From NCBI GenBank assembly GCA_023426225.1, contig JAFABD010000151.1, forward strand, positions 1 through 34,290: a DNA stretch of 34,290 nt, in the 5' to 3' direction. This DNA is from Pseudomonadota bacterium (GTDB lineage Bacteria > Pseudomonadota > Alphaproteobacteria > Sphingomonadales > Sphingomonadaceae). A program made the translations under genes and the position numbers. The notes beneath the pieces were generated by a model. It was not told the origin of the DNA and ran no database searches. It worked only from the letters and a program-made list of their open reading frames with translations. Shown here piece by piece: positions 24,684-32,880 of this stretch; position 1 is the stretch's first letter, and every line of letters starts with the position of its first letter.

Positions 24684-26009
24684 TCAGCGATAGGCGCTGA
24701 GCCGGCCGCTTTCATCGAGGACGAACAGCATGTTGTTGGCGACGACCGGCTGCAGCGTCACCGGTTCCTTGCCCTCGATCACCGACTGGACGCTGCCGTC
24801 GGTCGGCGACGCGAAGGCGATCTCGCCGAGCGAGTTGACCAGCACCAGCCGGCCGCCGGCGAGGACCGGGCCGACCCAGCTCACCGGATCCTTCTGCTTC
24901 TTTTCCTTCCGGAACTTCTTGAGCTGCGAGATCCAGCGAATCTTGCCGCTGCCGCGGGCGAGGCAGAGCAGCCGGGCGTCGTCGGTGACGACGAAAATCC
25001 ACTCGCCCGCGACCCAGGGAGTCGAGATGCCGGCGATCGTCTGTTCCCACAGCGGATTGCCGCTCGCGAGATCCATGGCGACCATGCGGCCGCCCTGGCC
25101 GATCGCATAGACCCGCCCCTGGTCGATCACCGGATCGGCGTCGATATCGGCCAGCGACGACACCGAAGTCGACATCGAGGTGCGCGACAGCACCACGTCC
25201 CACAGCGAACGGCCGTTTTCGTAGCGATAGGCGTTGAGCTCACCCGACGAGAAACCGGCGATCACGGTGCCCTGTGCCGAAGCCGGCGCCGCGACACCGA
25301 AAACGCCCTGCGATTCGAGGCTTGCCGAAATGGTCCATGTGACCTCGCCCGTTTCCTGCGACATCGCATAGAGCTGGTTGTCCTGCGTCACGACATAGGC
25401 GTTGCCGTTGGCGAGCGAGGGCGCACCGCGCAGCGGGCCGGCGGGCCGCTTGCGCCACAGTTCCTTGCCGTCGGCGGCGCTGAACGAGACCACATCGCCC
25501 AGCCCGTTCGTCGCGAACACGCGTTCGCCGTCGACGCTCACGCCGCCGCCGAAGCGGGCACTGCGATTGCCCTCGTCCTTCGCCGCGGTCTCTGCGGTCC
25601 AGATCGTCGCACCGGTCTGCGCCGACAGCGCATGGACGGTGCCGTTGGTGTCGATGACGAACAGGCGGTCGCCGGCGACGACGGGGGACGCCGCCAGCCG
25701 TTCGCGCTTCGAGGTGCGGGCGACCTGCTTTTCCCACAGCCGGTGCGGCGCCGCGCCGAGGGCCAGATGGCCCATCGACTTGGACGCATTGCCGCCGGGC
25801 TGTGCCCAGGCGTCGTTGGCCACGGCTTCCGGCAGCAGCACCTCGACCCCGGCCAGCGCCTTGTCCGCCGCGACATCCTGTTCGGTCACGAGGATGGGCA
25901 CGCGCTCGCCAAGCACCGGTGTCTTCTTGCCGCTGCCCTTGATGGCGCCGCAGCCGCCGACCATCGCGAGCGCCGCAAGCGCTGCGGCGACCCTCACCTT
26001 GCTGTTCAT
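24684..26009 (-). CDS. bamB: Outer-membrane protein assembly factor BamB (lipoprotein, PQQ-type propeller)
   Basis: A 441-aa lipoprotein of the BAM complex that helps fold outer-membrane barrels. A signal peptide ends in the lipobox VGGC (C20). An eight-bladed propeller follows, visible as repeating blade patterns such as GDRLFVIDTNGTVHALSAQTG, ADGKELWRKR, NQLYAMSQETGEVTWTIS and GGRMVAMDLASGNPLWEQ. The chain ends VLDESGRLSAYR. The ATG at 26009 overlaps the upstream stop (ATGA). An upstream extension of the frame lies inside the previous gene and is not homologous. Confidence 0.95.
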   Translation of the reverse strand: MNSKVRVAAALAALAMVGGCGAIKGSGKKTPVLGERVPILVTEQDVAADKALAGVEVLLPEAVANDAWAQPGGNASKSMGHLALGAAPHRLWEKQVARTSKRERLAASPVVAGDRLFVIDTNGTVHALSAQTGATIWTAETAAKDEGNRSARFGGGVSVDGERVFATNGLGDVVSFSAADGKELWRKRPAGPLRGAPSLANGNAYVVTQDNQLYAMSQETGEVTWTISASLESQGVFGVAAPASAQGTVIAGFSSGELNAYRYENGRSLWDVVLSRTSMSTSVSSLADIDADPVIDQGRVYAIGQGGRMVAMDLASGNPLWEQTIAGISTPWVAGEWIFVVTDDARLLCLARGSGKIRWISQLKKFRKEKKQKDPVSWVGPVLAGGRLVLVNSLGEIAFASPTDGSVQSVIEGKEPVTLQPVVANNMLFVLDESGRLSAYR

Positions 26010-26716
26010 TGCGCCTTGGATTCCTTCGACTGATCGATTGCGTCGACGCCGAGCGAGCCGGCAAGTTCGCGCGCCCGGGCGCGGATCGACTGGGGCACTT
26101 CCTCGCCCGCCTGGGCGAGCTGGGCATAACGGCGGCCGGCCTCGGCGCGGTTGCCGGTCTTGAGATAGGCCGCGGCGACCATCTCGCCCGCGGTGCCGAG
26201 CCAAGGCGAATTGGGGTTGGCGAGATCCTTCAGCCGGTCGATCACCGTCTGCGGCGGCAGCGCGTCGAATTCGGCGGCGGTCTGACGGATCAGCGCCAGG
26301 TCACGATAAGGCTGGGGATAGGCGCTGTTGTTCGCGACTTCGGCGAACTTGGTGATCGCGGCCTTGGTGTCGCGACGGCCGAGCAGCTCGTTGCCCTCCG
26401 CGATCCGCGCCATCGCCGAATAGCCGTCGGTCTTCTGTGCGGCGAGCTTGCCGAAGCCCGCCAGCCCCTGTGCGGGCTGACCGCGATCGAAGCTCTGCAG
26501 CGCCGTATCATAGTCGATGCCGCGACGGCCGGCGGCTTCCTGTGCCTGATGCTGGTAATAGAGGAAGCCCGCAAGCGCCGCGAGGAGCACGACGACTGCG
26601 CCGACGATCCAGCGGCCATAGCGCTGAACCAGCCGCGCGGCCTGGTCGCGACGATATTCCTCGTCCACCTCGCGCAGAAACGCTTCGTCTGACATGCCGG
26701 AGGGGGGAAGCGCCAA
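26006..26716 (-). CDS. YfgM-like tetratricopeptide membrane protein (ancillary translocon subunit family)
   Basis: A 236-aa protein: cytoplasmic N-terminus (SDEAFLREVDEEYRRDQAARLVQRYGR), a single membrane helix (WIVGAVVVLLAALAGFLYY, about 36-54) and a helical TPR-like periplasmic region. This layout matches YfgM/UPF0070 proteins, which attach to SecYEG and chaperones. TTG 26716 has GGAG at 7 nt and is taken as start; ATG 26695 (229 aa) is the alternative and has no ribosome binding site. It is first in the yfgM-bamB-der cluster and overlaps bamB by 4 nt. Confidence 0.85.
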   Translation of the reverse strand: MALPPSGMSDEAFLREVDEEYRRDQAARLVQRYGRWIVGAVVVLLAALAGFLYYQHQAQEAAGRRGIDYDTALQSFDRGQPAQGLAGFGKLAAQKTDGYSAMARIAEGNELLGRRDTKAAITKFAEVANNSAYPQPYRDLALIRQTAAEFDALPPQTVIDRLKDLANPNSPWLGTAGEMVAAAYLKTGNRAEAGRRYAQLAQAGEEVPQSIRARARELAGSLGVDAIDQSKESKAQ

Positions 26717-26812
26717 GTTCTAACTCCATCGGGTTTTCGCGGCAGATACCGGGCCGCGCGGGCGCGGACCTTAGCCGCGCCGACGATCAAGGGGAAGCTA
26801 TTGGCTGCGCGA

Positions 26813-27670
26813 TCAGTCGCGCGGACGATAGACCTGTTCTGAACCGGGAAACTGCCTTGTCCGGACCTCGCCGGCATAGGTTTCAACCGCGGCGGAAATG
26901 CGGCCGGCGAGATCGTCATACTTCTTCACGAACCGCGCGGTCCGTTCGAACATCCCGAGCATGTCGTCGATGACGAGAACCTGACCGTCGCAGCGCGCCG
27001 ACGCGCCGATACCGATCACCGGCACCCCGACCGCATCGGTGATCGCGTCGGCGAGCGATTCGACCACGCCCTCCACGACGATCGCGAACGCGCCCGCATC
27101 GGCGACGGCGCGGGCGTCGTCGAGGATCTTGGCATGTTCGGCGTTGCTGCGCCCGCGCGCGCCATAACCGCCGAGCGCATTCACCGCCTGCGGCGTCAGC
27201 CCGACATGCCCCATCACCGGGATGCCGCGTTCGGAGAGGAAGGTGACGACCGGCGCCATCGCCGCACCGCCTTCGAGCTTCACCGCGGCCGCGCCGGTTT
27301 CGGCAAGGACGCGCGACGCCGATTCGAAAGCCTTTTGCGGGCTCGCCTCATAGCTGCCGAAGGGCATGTCGATCACGACCGCGGCGTGGTGGCTGCCGCG
27401 CACGACCGCCGCGCCGTGCGCGATCATCAGGTCGAGCGTGACCGGGAGCGTCGAGGGCAAGCCGTAGACCACCTGCGCCAGACTGTCGCCGACGAGCAGC
27501 ATGTCGCAATGCGGATCGAGCAGCTGTGCCATCCGCGTGGTGTAGGCGGTGAGCATCACCAGCGGCTCGCCGCCCTTGCGCGCGCGGATCGCGGGCACCG
27601 TCAGCCGCTTCATCGGCTGCGGCGTCGGCGTGGCGCGGCTCGTCGCCGTATCAAGCATATAGGTGGACAT
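26813..27670 (-). CDS. panB: 3-methyl-2-oxobutanoate hydroxymethyltransferase
   Basis: A 285-aa TIM-barrel enzyme that makes ketopantoate from ketoisovalerate and methylene-THF (pantothenate and CoA synthesis). Family motifs are PLVMLTAYTTRMAQLLDPHCDMLLVGDSLAQVVYG (metal-binding Asp), IDMPFGSYEASPQKAFESA, AVKLEGGAAMAP, GIPVMGHVGLTPQAVNALGGY and GVPVIGIGASARCDGQVLVIDDMLGM. ATG 27670 follows GAGAGGGG. Upstream extension to 27925 overlaps the next gene and is not homologous. panC is not in the window. Confidence 0.96.
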   Translation of the reverse strand: MSTYMLDTATSRATPTPQPMKRLTVPAIRARKGGEPLVMLTAYTTRMAQLLDPHCDMLLVGDSLAQVVYGLPSTLPVTLDLMIAHGAAVVRGSHHAAVVIDMPFGSYEASPQKAFESASRVLAETGAAAVKLEGGAAMAPVVTFLSERGIPVMGHVGLTPQAVNALGGYGARGRSNAEHAKILDDARAVADAGAFAIVVEGVVESLADAITDAVGVPVIGIGASARCDGQVLVIDDMLGMFERTARFVKKYDDLAGRISAAVETYAGEVRTRQFPGSEQVYRPRD

Positions 27671-27729
27671 AACCCCTCTCCTAGCCGCGCCGGCGGTCGT
27701 GCGCCAGCATGTGTGCGCGCGCCCCCCTT

Positions 27730-28077
27730 TCAGAGCAGGGCGGCGGCGAAGCGTTCGGGCACGAAACCGACGAGCAGCCCGCCGGGATACTCGACCACCG
27801 GCCGTTTGATCATCGACGGCTGGGCGACCATCAGCGCGATCGCCCGATCGGCATCGAGCCCCTGTCGATCGGCCTCGGGCAGCTTGCGGAAGGTGGTGCC
27901 GGCGCGGTTGAGCAGCACCTCCCACCCGACCATCTGCGCCCAGCGGGTCAGCCGCGCAGCGTCGATCCCGGCGCGCTTGTAGTCGTGAAAGGCATAGGGG
28001 ACGTGATTGGCGTCAAGCCACGCCCGCGCCTTCTTCATCGTGTCGCAATTGGGGATGCCGTAGAGCGTGACGGTCAA
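27730..28077 (-). CDS. YffB-type ArsC/Spx family protein
   Basis: A 115-aa thioredoxin-fold protein with the YffB-type opening LYGIPNCDTMKKARAWLD (single active-site C11), YAFHDYKRAGID and the ending PSMIKRPVVEYPGGLLVGFVPERF. YffB proteins are related to arsenate reductase and may act as glutathione-dependent thiol reductases. TTG 28077 is taken as start because it overlaps the upstream stop (TTGA) and has GGGAGG 7 nt before it. It forms an overlapping pair with the acetyltransferase gene at 28074. Confidence 0.88.
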   Translation of the reverse strand: MTVTLYGIPNCDTMKKARAWLDANHVPYAFHDYKRAGIDAARLTRWAQMVGWEVLLNRAGTTFRKLPEADRQGLDADRAIALMVAQPSMIKRPVVEYPGGLLVGFVPERFAAALL

Positions 28078-28523
28078 CCTCGTTCCTCCCTGGTTTCGGG
28101 TGCGGCGGTGCCGAGGAAGCGGCCGAGCGTCACCACCGGCTGTTGCTCGAGCCCCAGCGCCGCATAGAAGCCGAGCGCGGCCTGGTTGTCGGCACGGACC
28201 ATGAGCTGGAGCTTGGGGCAATCGCGGGCCGACAGCCAGTTTTCCGCCGCCGCCATCAGCGCCCGGCCCAGCCCGGCGCGGCGATGCCCCGGGTCGACCG
28301 CAAGATAATAGATCCAGCCGCGGTGCCCGTCATAGCCGGTCATCGCGCTGCCGATAATCGCGCCGCCGGTGCCGCGGGCCACCAGCACGCACGAGGCAGC
28401 GCCGGCCAGCGCCCTGGCGAAATCGGCATGGGGGTCGTTCCACGGGCGGGTGAGCGCACAAGCCTCCCACAACGCGACGACCGCGGGTGCGTCGGCCATG
28501 GTGGCGGGTTCGATCAGCATCAT
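28074..28523 (-). CDS. YpeA-like GNAT acetyltransferase
   Basis: A 149-aa N-acetyltransferase. Its layout closely follows YpeA: VALWEACALTRPWNDPHADF, then GYDGHRGWIYYLAVDPGHRRAGLGRALMAAAENWL (acetyl-CoA-binding motif A with RRAGLG) and CPKLQLMVRADNQAALGFYAALGLEQQPVVTLGRFL. The acceptor substrate is unknown. ATG 28523 has GGAGG 7 nt upstream; a second ATG follows directly. It is the last recognisable core-genome gene before the AT-richer region to its right. Confidence 0.88.
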   Translation of the reverse strand: MMLIEPATMADAPAVVALWEACALTRPWNDPHADFARALAGAASCVLVARGTGGAIIGSAMTGYDGHRGWIYYLAVDPGHRRAGLGRALMAAAENWLSARDCPKLQLMVRADNQAALGFYAALGLEQQPVVTLGRFLGTAAPETREERG

Positions 28524-28726
28524 CGCATCGCCTCCCTTCGCCCTGTTACCCGGCCCGTCCGCGGCGCCGGGCAGCGAAACCACCCCCGGATCCACCCAGC
28601 GGCGGCTTGCGCCGCCGGGCAACGAAGCCGACCCCGCGCCCAGCGCGGCGTCGAGTCTTCGTTACTCCCACTCTATTATTAATGGGCCTCATAAGACGTT
28701 GAAATCACATCATTAAAAATATTTCT

Positions 28727-28746
28727 GCTGACGATATACCGTCAGC
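28727..28746. repeat. Inverted repeat GCTGACG/CGTCAGC
   Basis: Perfect 7-bp arms at 28727-28733 and 28740-28746 around ATATAC, in the AT-rich region. Possible operator or hairpin of unknown purpose. Confidence 0.4.
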
Positions 28747-28783
28747 CGTCCCGCCAAAATGGTCGGCTTTTGAAATCATTGGA

Positions 28784-28805
28784 TTTTTCGGAATACCCCG
28801 AAAAA
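28784..28805. terminator. Inverted repeat TTTTTCGG/CCGAAAAA, terminator-like
   Basis: Perfect 8-bp arms at 28784-28791 and 28798-28805 around AATACC. The A/T ends give A-rich and T-rich flanks usable in either direction, so it could be a bidirectional terminator left from acquired DNA. No gene ends right at it. Confidence 0.35.
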
Positions 28806-29107
28806 CCGTACGTTCGGGGACTATCGTCAAGCAAGGGATGCAGGAAACAATCCGTCTCGATCCGTGCATCCCGCCGATTTCACGCTGAAACCCTATCATC
28901 ACGACGGCCGATTGTCACGTAGGCCGAGAGCGCGCATGCACCATCTCCAACCTCCCCAATCGCGCCAGTCACTGATCGCTAACGCAATCCGGATGCACCC
29001 GCCGGCCCCAGCGTTTCTGCTCCCTGCCAATTAAGGCTTCGGGCGCCGGATAATTGGAAGTGACAGGTCCGCTATTTGGAAGCCTTCCTCTTAAACAGCC
29101 CATTAAA

Positions 29108-29135
29108 TGTCAGAAAAATAGCACTATTTCTGACA
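29108..29135. promoter_or_regulatory. Palindromic operator-like repeat directly before the antitoxin remnant
   Basis: TGTCAGAAAAATAG (29108-29121) faces CTATTTCTGACA (29124-29135). The arms are perfect apart from two extra A residues in the left one. The repeat ends one base before ATG 29137. AbiEi-type antitoxins repress their own promoters by binding such inverted repeats, which fits the remnant gene behind it. Confidence 0.5.
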
Positions 29136-29136
29136 C

Positions 29137-29361
29137 ATGAAAGTGACGACCACATCGCCTCCCGATCGGATTATGAGGCGCGCCCGCTCTGCCGGACGCG
29201 GCGGCGTCTTCACGCCCAGCGACTTCCTAGATATCGCGGGACTTCCACTGAGTCCAAACAGCGCTTCATGGAGGCCTTCGGCGCATCGCGAAGGCCGTGT
29301 GACAGACGACCGTGACGCGGAGCACCCGGGATCGTCGCCCGTGCTAATTTTAACCAACTGA
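29137..29361 (+). pseudogene. Remnant of an AbiEi/DUF6088-like antitoxin gene
   Basis: The first ~35 codons from ATG 29137 give PPDRIMRRARSAGRGGVFTP then SDFLDIAG. This resembles the start of the N-terminal winged helix of AbiEi/DUF6088-type antitoxins (pattern RI-RR-R--GRG-VFTP-DFLD). After GGA near 29260 the frame loses this character. In the +1 frame the sequence VQTALHGGLRRIAKAV follows, as expected for the recognition helix and wing of the same domain, but it is broken by TGA codons. The gene therefore looks frameshifted and truncated, with no toxin (AbiEii) gene after it. The family call rests on pattern similarity alone. Confidence 0.5.
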
Positions 29362-29438
29362 TTCAAATGCGAAATTTATTGCATCTCGGCGGACGCAAAA
29401 ATGGAGACACCGCACTGTAGTAACATTATAAATAGCGG

Positions 29439-29449
29439 AGTGTGACACT
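29439..29449. promoter_or_regulatory. Palindrome AGTGTGACACT before the nuclease gene
   Basis: A perfect 5+1+5 palindrome lies between a TATAAA motif (about 29426-29431) and the start of the winged-helix nuclease gene, in a position suitable for repression at the start of transcription. It is short and could be chance. Confidence 0.35.
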
Positions 29450-29461
29450 GAGGTGCGACCC

Positions 29462-31147
29462 TTGATTTCCGTTGAATCTATCCTGCTTGCCGATGGGCCC
29501 GCCCTGTCGTCCGAGATTGCCCGCAAGCTGGTGGCGCAAGGGTGCTCGGCCGACGTCGCGCGCCAACGGATCAGCCGCGCCGGACCTAATGTGCGCCGCC
29601 TGAAGGGTCTCGTTTTTCCGCGCAACGCCCGTTTTCTCTATCACGCCAAGCACGAAGGCACCGAGCATTACTGGACGGCTCTCTCGCGCGACATCCGCGA
29701 GGCCAGCCCGGCGTACGGGCCCGCGCTCGCTGCGCTCCAAGCGCGTGATGGCGTGGTGCCTCTTGACCAGTTCGCGATCATAAGCGGCTCGCCTATTCGG
29801 CAGCAGGGCCAGGTCTCTAGTGACACGGTGCTGCAACGCCTCGAAGCTGTTCACCTCATCGAGCGCGGCGAGATGCAGGGCGTCGGCGCCGTCGTCGCCC
29901 TTCGCGCTGACGGATATCTTGGTCGACCGAACTTCCAACGCCTTCGCGCCAGGCTCGTCGTCGAGAAGATGCTGCTTCTCGCATTGCGCGATTGGGCTCG
30001 TCGCCTCGGCGTCGCGAGCTACGACAAGATCGAGATCCGCGGAGAGGCCGACCGCCTGCCGACGTTCGGCACGTTCAATTGGGATCTCTGCGGCCCGTCC
30101 TACATGGTCCCGATGGTCCGTCGTCAGAAGGATGGCCCGCCAAAGCCCGGCTTCCTGGTGGGTGACGTCATCGCAGGCTCGGCTGTCGACGAGCACGCCA
30201 TCGCCGCCTTCATCCGCAAGTTCAGCCTGTCGTCCTATCTGAAAAACCTTCCGCCCTTCATGCCGGTGCTGATGGCCGACGGCTACACCCAAGCGGCCTT
30301 CAACCTCGGGCGCTCCCACGGCCTCATGTTGGCGACACCGAAGAACCTATTCGGTCGGGACGTTGCCGTTGGCCTCGCCACTCTGCTCGAAACGTTGAAC
30401 AAGGCGGCCGCAGTCGCAGTCGCGAACCCGGAAGTCATCGGCGAGCTGTTTGACAAACTCAGCAGCATCGATGGCGCGGATCGCAACCTGCGTGGCTCCC
30501 TTTTCGAGCTTGTGGTCGGCCATGTGGTGCAGGCCCGCTTCGGCGGCTCGATCGATATCAATCACCTCCTCCGTTTTGACACCTTCAAGGCTGAGATCGA
30601 CGTTCGCCGGGTCGTCGCCGGCGAAGTCTGGATCTACGAGTGCAAGGGCTACCAGCCGGATCATATGATCGATGCACCGGAGGTCGAGGCATGGCTGACG
30701 GAGAAGGTGCCCGGCATCTACAGCGCGACGAAGGCCGAGGACCGCTTCAACAGTTCGACGGTGCATTTCGAGTTCTGGACCAGCGGCGGCTTCACTGACG
30801 CGGCGATCGCCGCTCTTACGGCGGCTCGCGACAGAACCAAACGTTACGTGATCGGCTGGAGGGCCGGAAAAGAGGTCAGGAGCGAACTCGCGAAGCTGTC
30901 GCCTTCCGGAATGACCGCGATGTTCGATCAGCACTTCCTCAAGCACCCGATCGCCGTCTTCGACCGTCGCCACGATGGAGTCGGCGCTCTGGCCGATCTC
31001 AACATCGATGCGACCGTTCCAGCCGATCTCAGCGAACAGTTCCTGCCACCGTTGCCCAAGCGACCATCGCGTCAGGAAATCCGTGCCGAAGTTGAGGCCG
31101 CCATGGCCTACGAACGTGCGCCGCCAACCGCTTTGGCTGCCGAGTAG
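29462..31147 (+). CDS. Winged-helix / PD-(D/E)xK nuclease-like protein, putative defence protein
   Basis: A 561-aa protein of no family I can name. Residues 1-75 look like a winged helix (LADGPALSSEIARKLVAQGC, RQRISRAGPNVRRLKGL), and 85-150 like a second (VSSDTVLQRLEAVHLIERGE). Two nuclease-like cores follow. The first (about 180-305) has FNWDL (D208), GFLVGDV, then VLMADGYTQAAFNLGRSHG and TPKNLFG. It lacks the E-x-K pair and is probably inactive. The second (about 340-440) has E349 in LFELVVGHVV, EIDV (E378, D380) and YECKGY (E393, K395), a complete PD-(D/E)xK set. TTG 29462 is preferred because GAGG lies 8 nt upstream; GTG 29453 is in frame. The gene converges on the UvrD-like gene with 8 bp between stops, and it lies in acquired DNA, so a restriction or anti-phage role is inferred. 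Confidence 0.8.
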   Translation: MISVESILLADGPALSSEIARKLVAQGCSADVARQRISRAGPNVRRLKGLVFPRNARFLYHAKHEGTEHYWTALSRDIREASPAYGPALAALQARDGVVPLDQFAIISGSPIRQQGQVSSDTVLQRLEAVHLIERGEMQGVGAVVALRADGYLGRPNFQRLRARLVVEKMLLLALRDWARRLGVASYDKIEIRGEADRLPTFGTFNWDLCGPSYMVPMVRRQKDGPPKPGFLVGDVIAGSAVDEHAIAAFIRKFSLSSYLKNLPPFMPVLMADGYTQAAFNLGRSHGLMLATPKNLFGRDVAVGLATLLETLNKAAAVAVANPEVIGELFDKLSSIDGADRNLRGSLFELVVGHVVQARFGGSIDINHLLRFDTFKAEIDVRRVVAGEVWIYECKGYQPDHMIDAPEVEAWLTEKVPGIYSATKAEDRFNSSTVHFEFWTSGGFTDAAIAALTAARDRTKRYVIGWRAGKEVRSELAKLSPSGMTAMFDQHFLKHPIAVFDRRHDGVGALADLNIDATVPADLSEQFLPPLPKRPSRQEIRAEVEAAMAYERAPPTALAAE

Positions 31148-31155
31148 CCCCTGGC

Positions 31156-32880
31156 CTAGAGCGCGATCAGATCGACCGCGCCGCCCATTCCCGCCATCAA
31201 ATCCCTGAGCCGTGGGGCTTGGGTCCGTGGCAGGGCAATCGCCAAGAGGCGCTGCGCCCGAGACGCGCCAACGTAGATCTTGCGCGCTTCCTCGTTATCG
31301 ACCGCACCATCCCCCGCGAGAAAATCGACGATACCCTTGGCGGTGCTTGGCGACATCACCACGCAGATCGCGGGAAACTCCATCCCCTTCACGCTATGGA
31401 TCGTCCGCGCGGCGTGGCCCGATGCGGGCGCGACCGACAATGCCTTGTCGAGGTCGCCATTGCGACGGAGGCGCTGATTGATCGATTGGCCACCGGCTGG
31501 CAGGAGGGGCGCGCAGAGCCGACGCGCCTCGTCGTGCCACGCCTCGGCCGTCGCGAACCTCTCCGGGCTGAATCGGAGCGCCTGCGCCAGGGCGAGTGCT
31601 TCGGGACGCCATGCATCCGGGCTGACATCCGCGTCCACGAGATGCTGATGGTAGGTCCTACCGCCCATCTGACCACCCAGTTCGAGCATGATCCGGTGGA
31701 TAGCGACCAGCGCCTCCTTCCGACCGCCAAGCTCGAACGAGAAATGAAAATCGCTCACCGCGACAGCCAGCCTGTAACTGAGGTCCCGCACACCGGAATC
31801 CTGGGGATGCCCGAGCGCGTTTGCGCTCGTCCGGCGCGTCGCCGACACTATCGGACAATCTCGCGCCTCCAGCCCCATTGCCGTCACGAGTTCCTGAAAT
31901 TTCGACCCAATCGTGGAAGGAACCCCTTTTCCCGAATAGGACAGGATCTGAATTGCGGTCGGCTCCTCGCGATGCTCTCCCAGCGCTTCGTCGATCGCGG
32001 CGCGCATGCCGGGCGCGCGCAAGGCTACCCCTCCTTTCGTGATGTGCTCGCTAGACCGGAAGTTTCCGCTCATGGGCAGGCGCTCGTCGGCGCCGAACGT
32101 CTCTGCGAATTGCCCAAGTTCGCGCGTGACGCCGCCCCGAAAGCCATAGATCGCCTGGTTCGGGTCGCAGATCACCTTCACCGGCACGCCCGCTGCCCGG
32201 AACCACGCGATGATCTCCAAGTCGACCGGATTGCAGTCCTGCGCCTCGTCGACGATCAACTCCAGGAAGCGCGCCGCAAATGCCGGGCCTAGAACAGCCC
32301 CGCATGCCGGATCGCGCAGCCGGGCGAGCGCCACGGAACGCACATCGGCGAAATCGAGTTCGCCGCGCTGAAGGAAGCGCGCACGCGTGTTTCGTGCCGC
32401 CGTCTCGTGCGCCTTGATCTTCCCGCGAAAGCCATGACGCTGGATCATGGCGGGGATCGCCTCCCCTGTCTCACGATCAAAGCAATGCAGCGGCAAGGCC
32501 TGCGCACCGGCAAACGGCTGTATCGTGCAGTCGTCCTTATCCGGGATAAGCTTCGGCTTTGCGGCGCAGCCATCGACGCCGAACGGTGAGATGAGAAATT
32601 GCCACAGGAACGCGTCGAACGTCCCGATGAAGTGCGGGAACGCTGGCGTCTCGACAACTCCCTCTCGGCGCAGCCGATCCTCCAGCTCGGAGACGGCGAC
32701 AATGGTGAAGGACAGGAAGGCGATGCCGCGGCCGGTCTGCCGTCCGCTGAGAAGCGTTCGTGCGCGCTCCACCATGACGCGGGTCTTGCCCGCGCCCGGG
32801 CACGCCGCGATGAACGCCGAGCCCGGATGATCGATCACGCGCCGCTGCTCGTCCGTCGGCTTGAACGGCGCAGCGATCAT
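31156..32880 (-). CDS. gajB: UvrD-like superfamily 1 helicase, GajB-type
   Basis: A 574-aa SF1 helicase/ATPase. Motifs in order: Q-motif TDEQRRVIDHPG, Walker A CPGAGKT (27-33), motif II VDEAQD (210-215), motif III CDPNQAIYGFRG (238-249), a late motif TIHSVKGMEF (493-502) and motif VI YVGASRAQRLLAIALP (536-551). It is shorter than UvrD proper and lacks long 1B/2B insertions, as in GajB. ATG 32880 overlaps the stop of the OLD nuclease gene (ATGA), so the two are expressed as one unit. OLD nuclease plus UvrD-like helicase is the Gabija/class 2 OLD arrangement, where GajB senses nucleic-acid ends or nucleotide state and activates GajA. Confidence 0.87.
   Translation of the reverse strand: MIAAPFKPTDEQRRVIDHPGSAFIAACPGAGKTRVMVERARTLLSGRQTGRGIAFLSFTIVAVSELEDRLRREGVVETPAFPHFIGTFDAFLWQFLISPFGVDGCAAKPKLIPDKDDCTIQPFAGAQALPLHCFDRETGEAIPAMIQRHGFRGKIKAHETAARNTRARFLQRGELDFADVRSVALARLRDPACGAVLGPAFAARFLELIVDEAQDCNPVDLEIIAWFRAAGVPVKVICDPNQAIYGFRGGVTRELGQFAETFGADERLPMSGNFRSSEHITKGGVALRAPGMRAAIDEALGEHREEPTAIQILSYSGKGVPSTIGSKFQELVTAMGLEARDCPIVSATRRTSANALGHPQDSGVRDLSYRLAVAVSDFHFSFELGGRKEALVAIHRIMLELGGQMGGRTYHQHLVDADVSPDAWRPEALALAQALRFSPERFATAEAWHDEARRLCAPLLPAGGQSINQRLRRNGDLDKALSVAPASGHAARTIHSVKGMEFPAICVVMSPSTAKGIVDFLAGDGAVDNEEARKIYVGASRAQRLLAIALPRTQAPRLRDLMAGMGGAVDLIAL

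Larger units (their letters stand above)
28524..29107. other. Long gene-poor, AT-richer intergenic region (likely island boundary)
   Basis: About 580 bp without a convincing gene. The first 130 bp are GC-rich and still core-like. From about 28660 the composition drops abruptly in GC, with runs such as TATTATTAATG and CATTAAAAATATTTC. No frame has a ribosome binding site plus coding bias; a 65-codon leftward frame at 28902-28705 looks non-coding. No tRNA or integrase was recognised. Two hairpins occur (28727-28746 and 28784-28805). The composition shift marks the probable left end of acquired DNA. Confidence 0.55.

Noticed and set aside
28705..28902. A 65-codon minus-strand frame in the AT-rich region
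   Set aside because: No ribosome binding site, no coding bias and it spans two hairpins; judged non-coding.
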